From Mangifera indica (Eukaryota; Streptophyta; Magnoliopsida; Sapindales; Anacardiaceae): a stretch of 64,000 bases of DNA. Under the pieces are notes generated by a model. The model ran no database searches, was not told where the DNA came from, and was given only the letters and a program-made list of their open reading frames with translations. The translations under genes and the position numbers were made by a program. Positions within the stretch are counted from its first letter, which is position 1. Every line of letters starts with the position of its first letter. Location of the stretch: assembly GCF_011075055.1 (NCBI RefSeq), contig NW_025401121.1:1-64000 (forward strand), in the 5' to 3' direction. This document shows, piece after piece, positions 24,681 through 36,900 of the stretch.

Positions 24681-25104
24681 GGCCAAAAGCATATTCCCAC
24701 CTAAGGTATATTGCAAACCTAAATTGGTACCTGTTAAATATTAAAAATTCAAACTTTCACTCATAGGATGTCATCAAAGAAGGGGGAGAAGAGAGAACCA
24801 TTGTCAGAGAGAGATAAGATCATCGGAGGGCGAGAGGGTCAACAAATATAAAACCTGTAAGAGAAAAAAGTGATTTTTTAAAGTTTAATTTTGTAAGAAA
24901 ATGATTAGTTTTTTAAACTCAAAGAGAAAATAAATAATATTTTATTATTTTTAATATATTAGTGATCAAATAATGATTTTATCTTTGAAATTAAATGTTT
25001 TTGTTAATTTTAATACCCCATGAATAGAAATTTAAATTTTTAATACTTAGCGGATACCAATTTAGTTTTGTAATAAATCTTTGATGGAAATATGTCTTTT
25101 GGCC
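24681..25104. mobile_element. Mutator-like foldback element, copy 2 (424 bp)
   Basis: The left end GGCCAAAAGCATATTCCCACC and the inverted right end GGCCAAAAGACATATTTCCA belong to the same family as copies at 10391, 48697 and 52650. The flanks AATGTTTGT and AATGTTTTT match at 8 of 9 positions. This is the shortest copy and appears to be internally deleted. Confidence 0.8.
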
Positions 25105-26205
25105 AATGTTTTTTTTGACTGACACAAAATATGTGTGAAAAGACACAAACGCCCCCATCAGGTCACCTACAAACCAATAATGCCACTCTGTCAATCCCAT
25201 ATCAATAGTAGAGACCAAGAAGGGGTAATGTGTTATCGAATTGATCCTAAAGTGGTTCATCAGACTCAGATGTTAGGTTGTGTCAAGACCCATCCATCGC
25301 TTGGTGAACTTTTGTGTCTGATCAATCTGGCAAAATTTCAGGACTTGAGGCATGGTTAATAGTTTTTTAGCCGTACTTCATAGGCTCTTAACAGGGCGAT
25401 CAATGGGTTTTTTATAAGGCAACCTAGAAAATGAACATTTTATTTTTTTAATTATATGAAATTATTATTTTTAACCATATTGACATGCTGCAATAGCAAA
25501 CCATACTGAATGGATCTGCTCATCCAAAAAAGAACTTAATCGTTACAATTCCAAACTGCACATGACCAACCCGTGGGGCTTACCTCACAACCCGGGACAC
25601 AACCCACTTAGCCTGCAAGTTTGAAACGGCTTGGGGTTTTTCGTCTGAGGTTAAACAGGTCAAGCCAAAAAGTCATGCATGTGTTGAGCCATGAACTAAC
25701 CTGACCCATTTACCACCTCTACCTCAATCCAAAACCTTGAGTCATAAACGTTATCTAAATTATCAACAATTCTACCACATAATTATAAAGACCTTAAATG
25801 GAACTTGAACTTAAAATTTGTTATGTTGCAGTTGAATAGAAAGCTATCCCTAGACATTTTCCATGCTAAGAGTTTCAAACTTCCTTTACACCAGTAAGAC
25901 TCTTACACATCAATATTTGAATAATTTGTCAACATAACATTCCCAATATTCAAGGAATGCAGGTATTCTCAATATATTGCAAAGACATTAAAGATGTAAG
26001 AAAAAGCTCTTCAAAAAAAAAAAAAAAATCTCTTGCCAACAATATAACTTTAACAAGTATCGTACAACATCCAGCCAGAAACTTTATTTCATCAATGTAT
26101 AAACCAAGTTGATATGGTTACAGTTGACACAAACCCATAAATCCAACATCAGTGAAAATATTTTCCAAAGCGAAAAAGGAAAAAGAAAAGAAAAGCGTTT
26201 GATAC
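25105..26205. other. Intergenic DNA with a possible hAT relic
   Basis: Positions 25560-25735 contain pyrimidine-rich words ('caacccgtggggctt', 'acctgacccatttaccacct') of the type seen in decayed hAT non-autonomous elements, but the ends and target duplication cannot be placed. No gene was seen. Positions nearest 26205 will include the 3' untranslated region of the UBA gene. Confidence 0.35.
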
Positions 26206-26417
26206 TTAGAGAACTCCAAAAAAGGGGTTATTTATTGCGGAATTCAGCTCTGCGCCAGCTGAATTGAGCAATGCCATTTCCACTTTGTCTCGGGGTAGAA
26301 AAAGGAACTCACCCCCTTCAATCTTCTCAAATCCGCACAGCTCAATAAACTCTATGCCCCCCTTTAGTGCACCAACTCTATCCTGTATTTGAGAACAAGC
26401 AAAGCAAACAACACATT

Positions 26418-26448
<31 letters not shown>

Positions 26449-27873
26449 ATCAGGACAACAGCATAAAGAAGCCAACCGAATATGAAATCTCTAGGTTTCT
26501 GTAAAGATGATTAAATTAGGGAAAATGACATTTTAATCTCTACTTCAGTACAATGTCAGTCATTTAAGCCAAGAGAAACCAAACACTAATTATTTGAGAA
26601 TAAGGAATTGATTTTCTTTTATATGAGGAATATAAAAAATTGTCAATTTCACCCACCAACCAAAGCCTGCAATGGAACTGAACAAATGACAAAGGAAAGT
26701 GACAGTGATTACTGAATTGAAAGACCAAGCATAATGTTCCAGATGTCAATGATGGTGCATTTGTGGTTTCATGATAGTGGACCATTGGAAAGATGGCAAT
26801 TCTGAAGGTGGCTGCTAGTGACAAGGATGACAAAAGAAGTCAAAGTTAAAGAAGATTATGCTTGGGGTGAACTTCGTCCACGGTGAGGTGAAGGTATGAT
26901 TGAATAAAAATTACATATGGCAGCAGTTGATATCATATAGGAAAAATCTATGGCAAGAAATTGATGGTTATGCTGGAAAAACCGGAGAACTAAGTGGTGA
27001 GGACAAAAATCTGATCTTTAGCAGCAGTTTTGGATTTCTAGACAAGAAAATTTCAGCTTTCTCAAAAGTTTCTTGTTCCTGTGAGGTCATTTGGAAAAAA
27101 ATAACACTAATAACAATCTGGATTTTGTCATTGACGAATAGATTAGTTGATATCAAGGCCAATGTAAACGAATATACCCAAAGAAAATTTGAAAGGGTAA
27201 GAGTCCAATCATGACTAAGGGTACAACCTGTATGGGTCTGAAATTTATTTATTGCTTAGGATAGAGTATATCATGATAGGTTATAAAAAGTACCACACCT
27301 GAAAGGTTTGGTTATTGAGTCTAATTTTTCTGAACTTCTCCTCATTAGGATTTTTGGCTACATTCCCTATATAGGTAAGAAGCGTCTGGAATGCTCTCTT
27401 CACTTTGGCATCATCATCCTTGTACCATAGAGAACAAGTCAAGAGAATCATTAGTATATAAACCCAAGAATTACAAGCATTCCAGATTCCGAATAAATAA
27501 AGTTTAACAAAACAAAAAAGGAAAAAAGAAAATTAGTGAAGAAAAAAGATAGATCTGTTGTGAAAATGACAAAATATATATTACATAAAAATTAAATGAA
27601 TGGTTCCACAGTAACTACTAAGCATTGATATAACATCTCTTACAAGATGATATGACCAATGCTCATTTCGTTATACACTGCACAAAAGCTCCCAAATGAT
27701 ATAATCATCATCTGTTACACGTTCACTCATCAGCATATTTTCATGTTTGCAAACAATAGAAACCTAGACCTCTAATTATAGAGGCTACAACAGCTAAGTA
27801 GTTAAAGAAATTAACCTAGACCTGTAATTATAGAGGCTATGAGAGTCTGTATGCAAAAGTTTGTACATCTAGA

Positions 27874-27909
<36 letters not shown>

Positions 27910-30900
27910 TATATATATGTACATTAAAATGAAAGTAAATCATAAGTAAAAATATTAAATTCTTAAAATCTCCAGACTGTCCTACATTAAAGATGTCTCT
28001 TTTAAAAATTTGAAAATTGAACCTAATCTTTCATCCATGTGCATCTTGCACCCCAAGATGAGCTCAATCAAACAAGTATCAGCTATAAGTTCATATTTTA
28101 AATGTATCCAACTGACAGAAAATGGTTAGAAACTAGCATTAAAGGTAGAAATAACAATTAAGAATTGTGTACTTGCACTACTATTCAAATAAATAAAAAG
28201 GTATCAAGTAAGAGAGAGAGTGCTTAATGCCCTTTGAGAGTGTAAAATAACCAAGTTATAATCAAGAGTCCAGTCTACCAGTTGTATTACCTTGTGATTC
28301 TGCTTAAGAGATCGCAAACACTCTCGCATTTGCTCTACCTTCGTGGCAGGCCTAACAGGCAATGAGCTCTGCAATTTCAATAAAAGGATATATAATTTAT
28401 ACACATGTTTAACAATTTTTGACAAGCCTACATTAAAACCATAATAATCAAACAACTTATACCTTTTTCTCTTCTACAACTGGTGTTGAAGGTTTGGCAG
28501 TTGCAGGATCTTCAGGAGGCAATCCAAGCTTCCTCCTCCTTTCTGCCTGTGAAGATATAATTAAACTACATCATCAACTATAACAAACAAACTCAAAAGT
28601 AAAATCAAACAGTTTATGACGTAAGATTATTATTAAGGGCAATAGAAGATTTTGCGTATGCAATTTCTACATTAAGTTAGCAGTAACCTTGTCTTCTTCT
28701 AACTTTTGACGAATTTTTTCCCTGGCTCTCTTTTCCTCCTCTTTCTCAGCTTTCCGCAAGGCCAACAAACTAGACCAAAACAATTGTTTCATCCAAAAAG
28801 ATAGAAAATTAATGTCTAAAGGAACATTTAGTGTTATAACATACAATGTTACAGCACAAAATACACTGGATGATAATACCGTTTTCTTTCATTTTCTTCC
28901 TCAATCCGCTTTGCTTCAAGAAGTTCCTTGCCAATTCGAATTCTCTCCTATTAACAAGGAACACACAAGCCTAGGTTACAAATATAAACAATGAATTTAT
29001 AAAGACTACAATTTAAGATACAAGAAATGTGTCACAAAATAAAACTTGCTTTTGATAATACTCATATGTAGGTGATACATATTACATACAAATTAAAATT
29101 CTTTGCCCCAAAAAAAGGTATTATATTTGAGTTTAAATAATATAAATATCTCGATGATAAATGTTCCACCTCTTAGTATAACACCAACAAGCTTAAATTC
29201 TTCAAAATTACATAGAAATTTTGTAGATCATTGACGTTTACATTGATGAGGCTCAAAATATGCAATTGCAAGGATGATACAAAGTTTAAAATTTTTGATG
29301 CAAAGAATAAGCTAATGCAAAACATTGAATGTTTTTCAAGGGCTTACAACATCGGAAGAAAAATGTCTAACAAAATATCACTTACAAATGTACAATTATA
29401 ACATTCAGTGACGTTTGCAGCTTGAGCTACTTCGCCAGCATTGTAGTAAAATCCATAAATATTCTCCATATGAAAAACCACTTTTCATTAGAGGAAACAT
29501 GAGGTCCCAATCTCCTTAACCATACTACTTTCCTCAGAAATGTATTCTCTGATTCTATATCTCATGGGACAAATGACATTTGCATTCTTCTATGCACCAG
29601 GTGATAATAAATCTGAATCAAATTTGTATGGTGACTCAAGACAAACTCCAAAAAAATAACTTTTCTCTTCCTATATTCTGGCAATGATTTCAAATAATTA
29701 TATTTATACAAAATATAGAATGTATTTGTAATTAAGGAAAAGGGATAAAAACATATATAACTAGAATAAACAGCAGGCAGAATTTGAATTCCTAATATGA
29801 TATAGCCCAAACAAGCATTCCCTTTTCCCAGAGGTTTTTCTTGTGCTTTAAGGTACCAAACTACCAAGTACAAAAGTTTAGTATAACAGTCACAATAATG
29901 CATATTCAGAATTATGCATGTTGATTTCATCAATGCCAATGGAAACAAACAGGGTACAATGCTAATAGAACACAAATCATTTTAAGAAAAAAATAATTAT
30001 ATTTACAACGAACAGATTTATAATAGGGTGATGAAGATATCTATAAGTATATCTGTAAATATGTATTCATGTATTTAAACATAATATAGGAAGCCACCAC
30101 TAAGAAAAGAAATTGAAGATTATGAAGCACCTTTTCCCTTTCTCTTTCAGCTTTCTTTTCTTCTTCCTCTTTCTTCTTGTGAGCTCGCTCCCTAAATATT
30201 TACAAAAGCATCAGCTAAGAGACAAAAAATATAGCAAGTAGAAAATAACCAAGCAATCCAACAAAGTGGAATCAGTTTTTACTGTGTCAAAAAAAAAAAA
30301 CTAGAAACAAGTTTTTAAGTGTTGAAGATATGAAAGTTTACATTCAAAGTTCAAAATTATTCAAAAAATAATTAAATTAAAGTTGCAGAGCCAGAAAAAG
30401 ATTTCACCACATATTTCTTCAGTTAGATGAACAAATCAAATCACAGATTTCACAAGAAACAAGAATTAAATAAATTCTTTAATTTGTAAAGCACCATAGA
30501 CCCAGCCCACCAGCATATATGAAGAGCAACTAGCCAGCAGCATGCAGCCAAGAGCCACCAAAATACATTCTGGGGATGCAGTCATCGCAGAAGTAAACAA
30601 GTAACAATTACATAATCCCATCAGTGAAGCAAGAGGTTGCATAAGAATATGTCATACCTTAGTTCTTGTGCTTTCATCTTAATTTCTTCAGGTGTAAGAG
30701 AAGGTTTAGAAGCCTCAGCATTAATACTGACAGGTACCTAAACATAAATAATCCAAGAGGATTAATGTTTGATGTGTACACACATTCAACATGTACACGT
30801 ACATATAGATTCAATATCTTTATACAGGATTTATTTTTGTTGAGTTGTAAATAAATTAGGAAGTAATGAGTTGTAAATAAGATTAGAAAATCCCTTAAAT

Positions 30901-33900
30901 GGAGGGATTAAATTAGATTAGGAAGTACCCAATTTAAAATCCCTTGAATAGAGGGATTAAACAATTTTCCAGATTTAGGAGTGATTTAGTTTCCCATTTT
31001 TCTTCTTGTAATCTACTATATAATACCATGTACTATCAATTCAAGAATCAGAAGAAAAATTCAAAATTATTTTTCTCATATTTCATCACATGGTATCAGA
31101 GCTTAAAGTTTTTTTTTTATATTTTCTCTTTTTCTCCTTCAAGCAGCCTTCATTGCTGTCATTCCTGATTCTTTTTCTTCTCTAATTCCTGTTTAGGCAG
31201 CCTTAATTGTTGTGTTTTTTTTCACCATGTCAGCCTCTGAAATCACTATTTCTAGCAAGTCTAACCCATCCGAAGAATCTAATTATGTTCAGAAAATTGG
31301 AGATTTACAGAATATTCGGGCCTCCTATAGGCTCAATGGGAAGAACTACCTCAAATGGTTTCAATTTGTCCGCACATACCTAAAGGGCAAAGGAAGACTT
31401 AACCATCTTCTTGGAACAGGACCAGTAAAGGATGACCCAATGTTTGAAGCATGGGATAAGGAGGATTCCATATTATGTCCTGGCTATGGGATTCCATGGA
31501 TCCCATGATTAGCGACACATGTATGTTTCTTGCTACAGCAAAGGAGATTTGGGACTTCGTTCGCCGCACATATTCGAAGGCCCGTGATGCTGCTCAAGTG
31601 TACGATATCAAGGTCAAAACTATAGCTACCAAGCAAGGAGACAAGTCTGTTACAGAGTATGCAAACCTACTACAAAATCTGTGGCAAGAACTCGATCATT
31701 ACTGAGTTTTCGAGATGAAATGCCTTGAGGATGCTGCTATCTTGAAGAACTTCATTGAAAAAGACCGTGTCTATGATTTTTTGGCTGGATTGAATCTCGA
31801 ATTTGATCAAGTTAGGTTACAAATCCTTGGCAAAGAAGACATACCATCTCTAGAAGAGACAATTTCATTGATTCGAGCAGAAGAAAGCCGAAGGAGTGTT
31901 ATGCTTGAACCATAAACTATGGAAGGGTCAGCCTTAGTAGCAAAAATAGATCATCAAGAGAAAGGAAAGAGTGATTTGCCTAAATACCCAGGGAGAGAAA
32001 ACCAGTGGAAGGAGAACAAAGATAATCTCTGATGCACCCATTGTAAGAAACCAAGGCACACAAAAGAGAAATGTTGAAAGTTGAATGGTAAGCCACCAAG
32101 CCGAGAGTGGGGAAATCGTGGGGGGCAATAGAGGCCTCTAGCACACATGGCAGAGCAGAAAAAAACCGAAGAAAATTCTACAACAGGGGGGTTCAACAGT
32201 GAAGAAATTGAGAAGCTAAGAAGTTTGTTGGGGTCTCTTGAGAAGCCTTCTAGAGCTTGTTCTTTGGCTCTTTCAGGTAAACTTTCATTTCCTCTTTGCA
32301 TGAATGCCTCAGATAAATTTTATATCAATTCTTGGATAATAGACTCTGGTGCTACAGACCATATGACCCCCACATCTCAACTCTACCACACCTATACCCC
32401 ATGCCCAAGTAATAGAAAAATTGTAATGGCTAATGGTTCATTAACTACTGTTGTAGGATTCGGAGATATACATATCACACCTACCCTTATCCTTAAAAAT
32501 GTCCTCCATGTACCAAAACTTTCGACCAACCTTGTTTCCGTTCAAAAGCTTACCTATGATCTTAAATGTTATGCAATTTTTTTCCCTTCTTATTGTGTTT
32601 TTCAGGATCAGGGCACGAGGAGGAGGATTGGACTTGCTAAGGAAAAAAATGGCCTTTACTACCTTGAATCATCTTAAATGGGTAGGAGTAATTTGTCTTT
32701 GTCTTTTCTCAATTCCTCGAATAAAGATACCATTTGGTTGTATCACCTATGCCTAGGTCATCCATCTTTTAGGGTTTTAAAAGTCATGTTTCTTCATTTG
32801 TTCCAAGGATTAGATATTTCTGAGTTTCATTATGACATTTGTGAATTGGCAAAACACGCTCGTGTATCTTTTCCGATTAGCAATAAAAGAAGTTCTCATC
32901 CTTTCCATTTGATTCATAGTGACATATGGGGTCCTTCTACTATACCTAATGTTTCTGGAGCTCGTTGGTTTGTATCCTTAATTGATGATTGCACTTGAGT
33001 TACATGGCTCTTTCTTCTGAAACAAAAATCAAATGTTAGCATTGTTATACCTAATTTCCACTCAATGGTTCAAAACCAATTTGGGGTTAAAATAAAAAGC
33101 TTTAGAACAGACAATGCTAGAGACTACTTCAACCAGATTTTGTCACCCTACTTTCGTTCACAGGGCATTATCCATGATTCATCATGTGTCAACACACCTC
33201 AACAAAATGGGATAGCTGAAAGGAAAAATGGGCATTTACTTAATACCACCCGAGCTTTACTTTTTCAAGGAAATGTTCCTAAATCCTATTGGGGAGAGAC
33301 CGTTCTTACTGCCACATACATGATAAATAGACTTCCCTCACGTGTGTTAGACAACAAAAGTCTTATAGAGATCCTTAATAGTTTCTATCCTTACTTCAGA
33401 ACCTCTAATGGCCTCACACCTAAGGTATTTGGGTGTACTGCCTTTGTTCATGTCCACGACCAACATAGAGGCAAACTAGACCCTCGAGCCATCAAATGTG
33501 TCTTCCTTGGTTACTCATCCACAAAAAAGGGATACAAGTGCTACAATCCTTCATCCAGAAAATTTTACATTTCTGCAGATGTCACCTTCACAGAAATACA
33601 CCTTTTTTCTCTAAGTCCTCTCTTCAGGGGGAAATTTCAATGATAGATGACGATACTTGTGAATCATTTGAACCTTTTAAAACCCTTGACCTTCCTCATG
33701 TTCCAACCAGTGTTGTTGAACCCAAGTCATCTCTTGTCCCAACCAATGTCCCTCACAATTTTCCAAGGTTTTCTCAGGTGTATTCAAGGAGAAAGGTCGT
33801 TCCAGAACTGACACAGGCCCAAGAATCCAACTCAGACTCTGGGAATGAAATCATGGTAAGATCTGACCCACCTTTACATACACAATCTGTTGAAACATCT

Positions 33901-36900
33901 ACTGACCCAACAGACGACCTAGACCTTCCCATTGCTATTAGAAAAGGTACCAGAGAGTGCACTAAACGACCACTCTATCCACTATCTCACTATGTCTCTC
34001 TTAAACACCTGACACAAACACACAAAAAGTTCATTGTAAGTTTAAATACCATATCTATCCCTAACACTGTTTCTGAGGCATTGTCAAAAAGGGAATGGAG
34101 GGATGCTATGAGAGAGGAGATGAGTGCATTAGAAAAAAATAAAATATGGGAGATTGTTGATAAACCAAAAGGGAAAAACATTGTTGATTGTAAGTGGATT
34201 TTTACATTAAAATACAAGGCTGATGGATCACTTGAGAGATATAAAGCACGATTGGTGGCCAAAGGGTACATTCAGACTTATGGTGTTGATTATCAGGAGA
34301 CCTTTGCTCCAGTAGCAAAAATGAATACTGTAAGAATTTTGTTATCATTGGCTGCCCACTTCAATTGGCAACTCCTACAGTATGACGTTAAGAATGCATT
34401 TCTCCATGGTGACTTAGAGGAAGAAATCTACATGAACATCCCACCAGGATTTAAGGGAGACACAGGTAACAGGGTATGCAAGCTAAGAAAGGCTCTTTAT
34501 GGATTAAAACAATCTCCTAGAGCATGGTTTGAGAGATTCGCAAAAGTCATGAAGGATTCTGGGTACAAACAAAGCCAAAGTGACCACACTCTCTTCATTA
34601 AGCATTCAGCTGTAGGGGGGGTGACTACTCTTCTAGTCTATGTGGATGACATCATAGTAACTGAGAATAATGAGAAAGAAAAGCATGGATTGAAACAGAG
34701 ACTAGTAAGAGAGTTTGAGATAAAAGAATTGGGGAAACTAAAATACTTCCTCGGTATTGAGGTGGCATATTCCACACAAGGGATCTTCATATCTCAGCAA
34801 AAGTACGTGACTGATTTATTAATAGAAACAGGAAAGATTGGGTGTAAGCCAGTCTCTACCCCAATGAATCCCAATCATAAGTTGGGAGAAGCTAAAGGAG
34901 AACCAACTGTTGATAAAAGAATGTACCAGAGGTTAGTCGGTAAATTTATATACCTTGCTCACACTCGGCCAGACATAGCATACTCGGTGAGTGTGATTAG
35001 TCAGTTCATGCATGATCCAAGAGAACCTCATCTTTAAGCTGCTTACAGGGTGTTGCATTACTTAAAAGGCAATCTAGGGAAAGGAATCCTGTTCAAGAAG
35101 AACGATAATCTTACCTTAGAGGCTTACTCTGATGCGGACTATGCAGGTTCTCTAGTGGATAGAAGATCAACTACAAGGTATAGTACTTTCCTTGGAGGTA
35201 ATCTGGTAACTTGGAGGAGTAAGAAGCAAAATGTGGTGGCAAGATCATCTGCAGAATCAGAATTTAGGGCTATTGCTCAAGGATTGTGTGAACTGCTATG
35301 GTTGAAGATTATCCTAGATGATTTAAGAGTCAAATGGGAAGGTCCTATGAAACTTTATTGTGACAACAAGTCAGCTATCAATATTGCTCATAATCCTATA
35401 CAACATGATAGGACAAAACATATTGAAATTGATAGACATTTCATTAAAGAGAAATTGGAGGAAGGATTAGTGTGTATGTCTTATGTTCCATCAGAATGTC
35501 AATTAGCTAATGTTCTAACAAAGGGGTTGAACAGTTCGAGATTCCATGATCTTGTATTCAAGCTGAGAATGGAAGACATCTATTCCTCAGCTTGAGGGAG
35601 AGTGTTGAGTTGTAAATAAATTAGGAAGTAATGAGTTGTAAATAAGATTAGGAAATCCCTTAAATGGAGGGATTAAGTTAGATTAGGAAGTACCCAATTT
35701 AAAATCCCTTGAATAGAAGGATTAAACAATTTTTCAGATTTAGGAGTGATTTAGTTTCCTATTTTTTCTCTTGTAATCTACTATATAATATCATGTACTA
35801 TCAATTCAAGAATCAGAAGAAAAATTCAAAATTATTTTTCTCATATTTCATCACAATTTTCTCAAAATCAATCGCTAGATTTCATAATCTCAACATACAA
35901 ATTTCATGTTTACTGAAAATTCGTTACGATCAAACTGAAATTAAGTTCAAAATAAAAATTATTATCATTAATATGTAAACTTAAGAACCAAATAACCATG
36001 ATTGTGATATTCGAATACGTTGAAGGTGATACGAGTAAATTTTAATCAAAGGTTAGATTGGTTAGATTAAAGAGACATAAATGCTAATAATCATTTTTTA
36101 CCACAAAGAAATGGAAATGAATCAAAATATGCACGTAATGATAATAACAAAGCATGTCCAAATATATATGAGCGTGAATATTATACCATGGGCATCTGGT
36201 CTATATCTGGGTCATTCTCATGTTCAACTATCCAATTCACAGCAGCCTCAAGACTGGCATTACCTGAAGATCGAAAACAATAACAATAAAAATCATAAAT
36301 AACCAATAATGAAGATAAACATGCACATAATGCAAATGCAATATTGAAGAAACCCTCAATGGTGTATGCAAGAACCCATTGATAAGATAAAATATTTAGA
36401 GCTATGTATCACCTGAATCAACAGCCCAAAATCTAATTAGAGCAACAGGAAATCTAACTAATTATATACTGTATAAATGAAAACATTATGATCTATAATA
36501 GGAACAAGCACTGCTAATTTTAAAGATGTCGTGCAGACAAGAGTTGCTCACTCCATTCTTCTCATTAGTTATGCCTTATAGAGCTCCTATCTAAGAAATA
36601 TGTTTTTATACTTTGTATCTTGGTCTCATTCCTATATAAACAATAAGTTCTAATTCTTCTAAACAGAGAAATAACGGACAAATAAGTTACTAAAGAATAG
36701 AACCAAAAAACCAAAATAAGAGGACATACGAAGTCCATGCCAGTTCTGCCAAGGAACCCTTTCCAATTGGTACAATTAAGAAATGAATCTTCATTAATTA
36801 CATATATGAAGGTAAGAAATCTGTACAGGATCTGACTAATAGACTCAATAAGCAGTTGGTTCCTCTCATCCAAATGAACTTACACATTAGAGAAAAAGTT

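Larger units (their letters stand above)
30838..35855 (+). mobile_element. Ty1/copia retrotransposon, full length but inactivated
   Basis: A complete 5,018-bp element. It has 253-bp LTRs at 30838-31090 and 35603-35855, both starting TGTTGAG and ending TCACA. It is flanked by a perfect 5-bp target duplication ATTTT (30833-30837 and 35856-35860). The primer site TGGTATCAGAGC directly follows the 5' LTR and the purine tract TTGAGGGAGAG directly precedes the 3' LTR. The domain order is gag, protease, integrase, reverse transcriptase, RNase H, as in copia. I count 8 base differences between the LTRs (about 3%). It sits in intron 4 of the minus-strand UBA gene, in the opposite orientation. Stops and frame shifts in gag and pol make it non-autonomous. 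Confidence 0.97.

Noticed and set aside
27873..27918. Regular ATAC repeats as a possible CRISPR-like or satellite array
   Set aside because: It is a simple compound microsatellite. There are no spacers and the context is eukaryotic.
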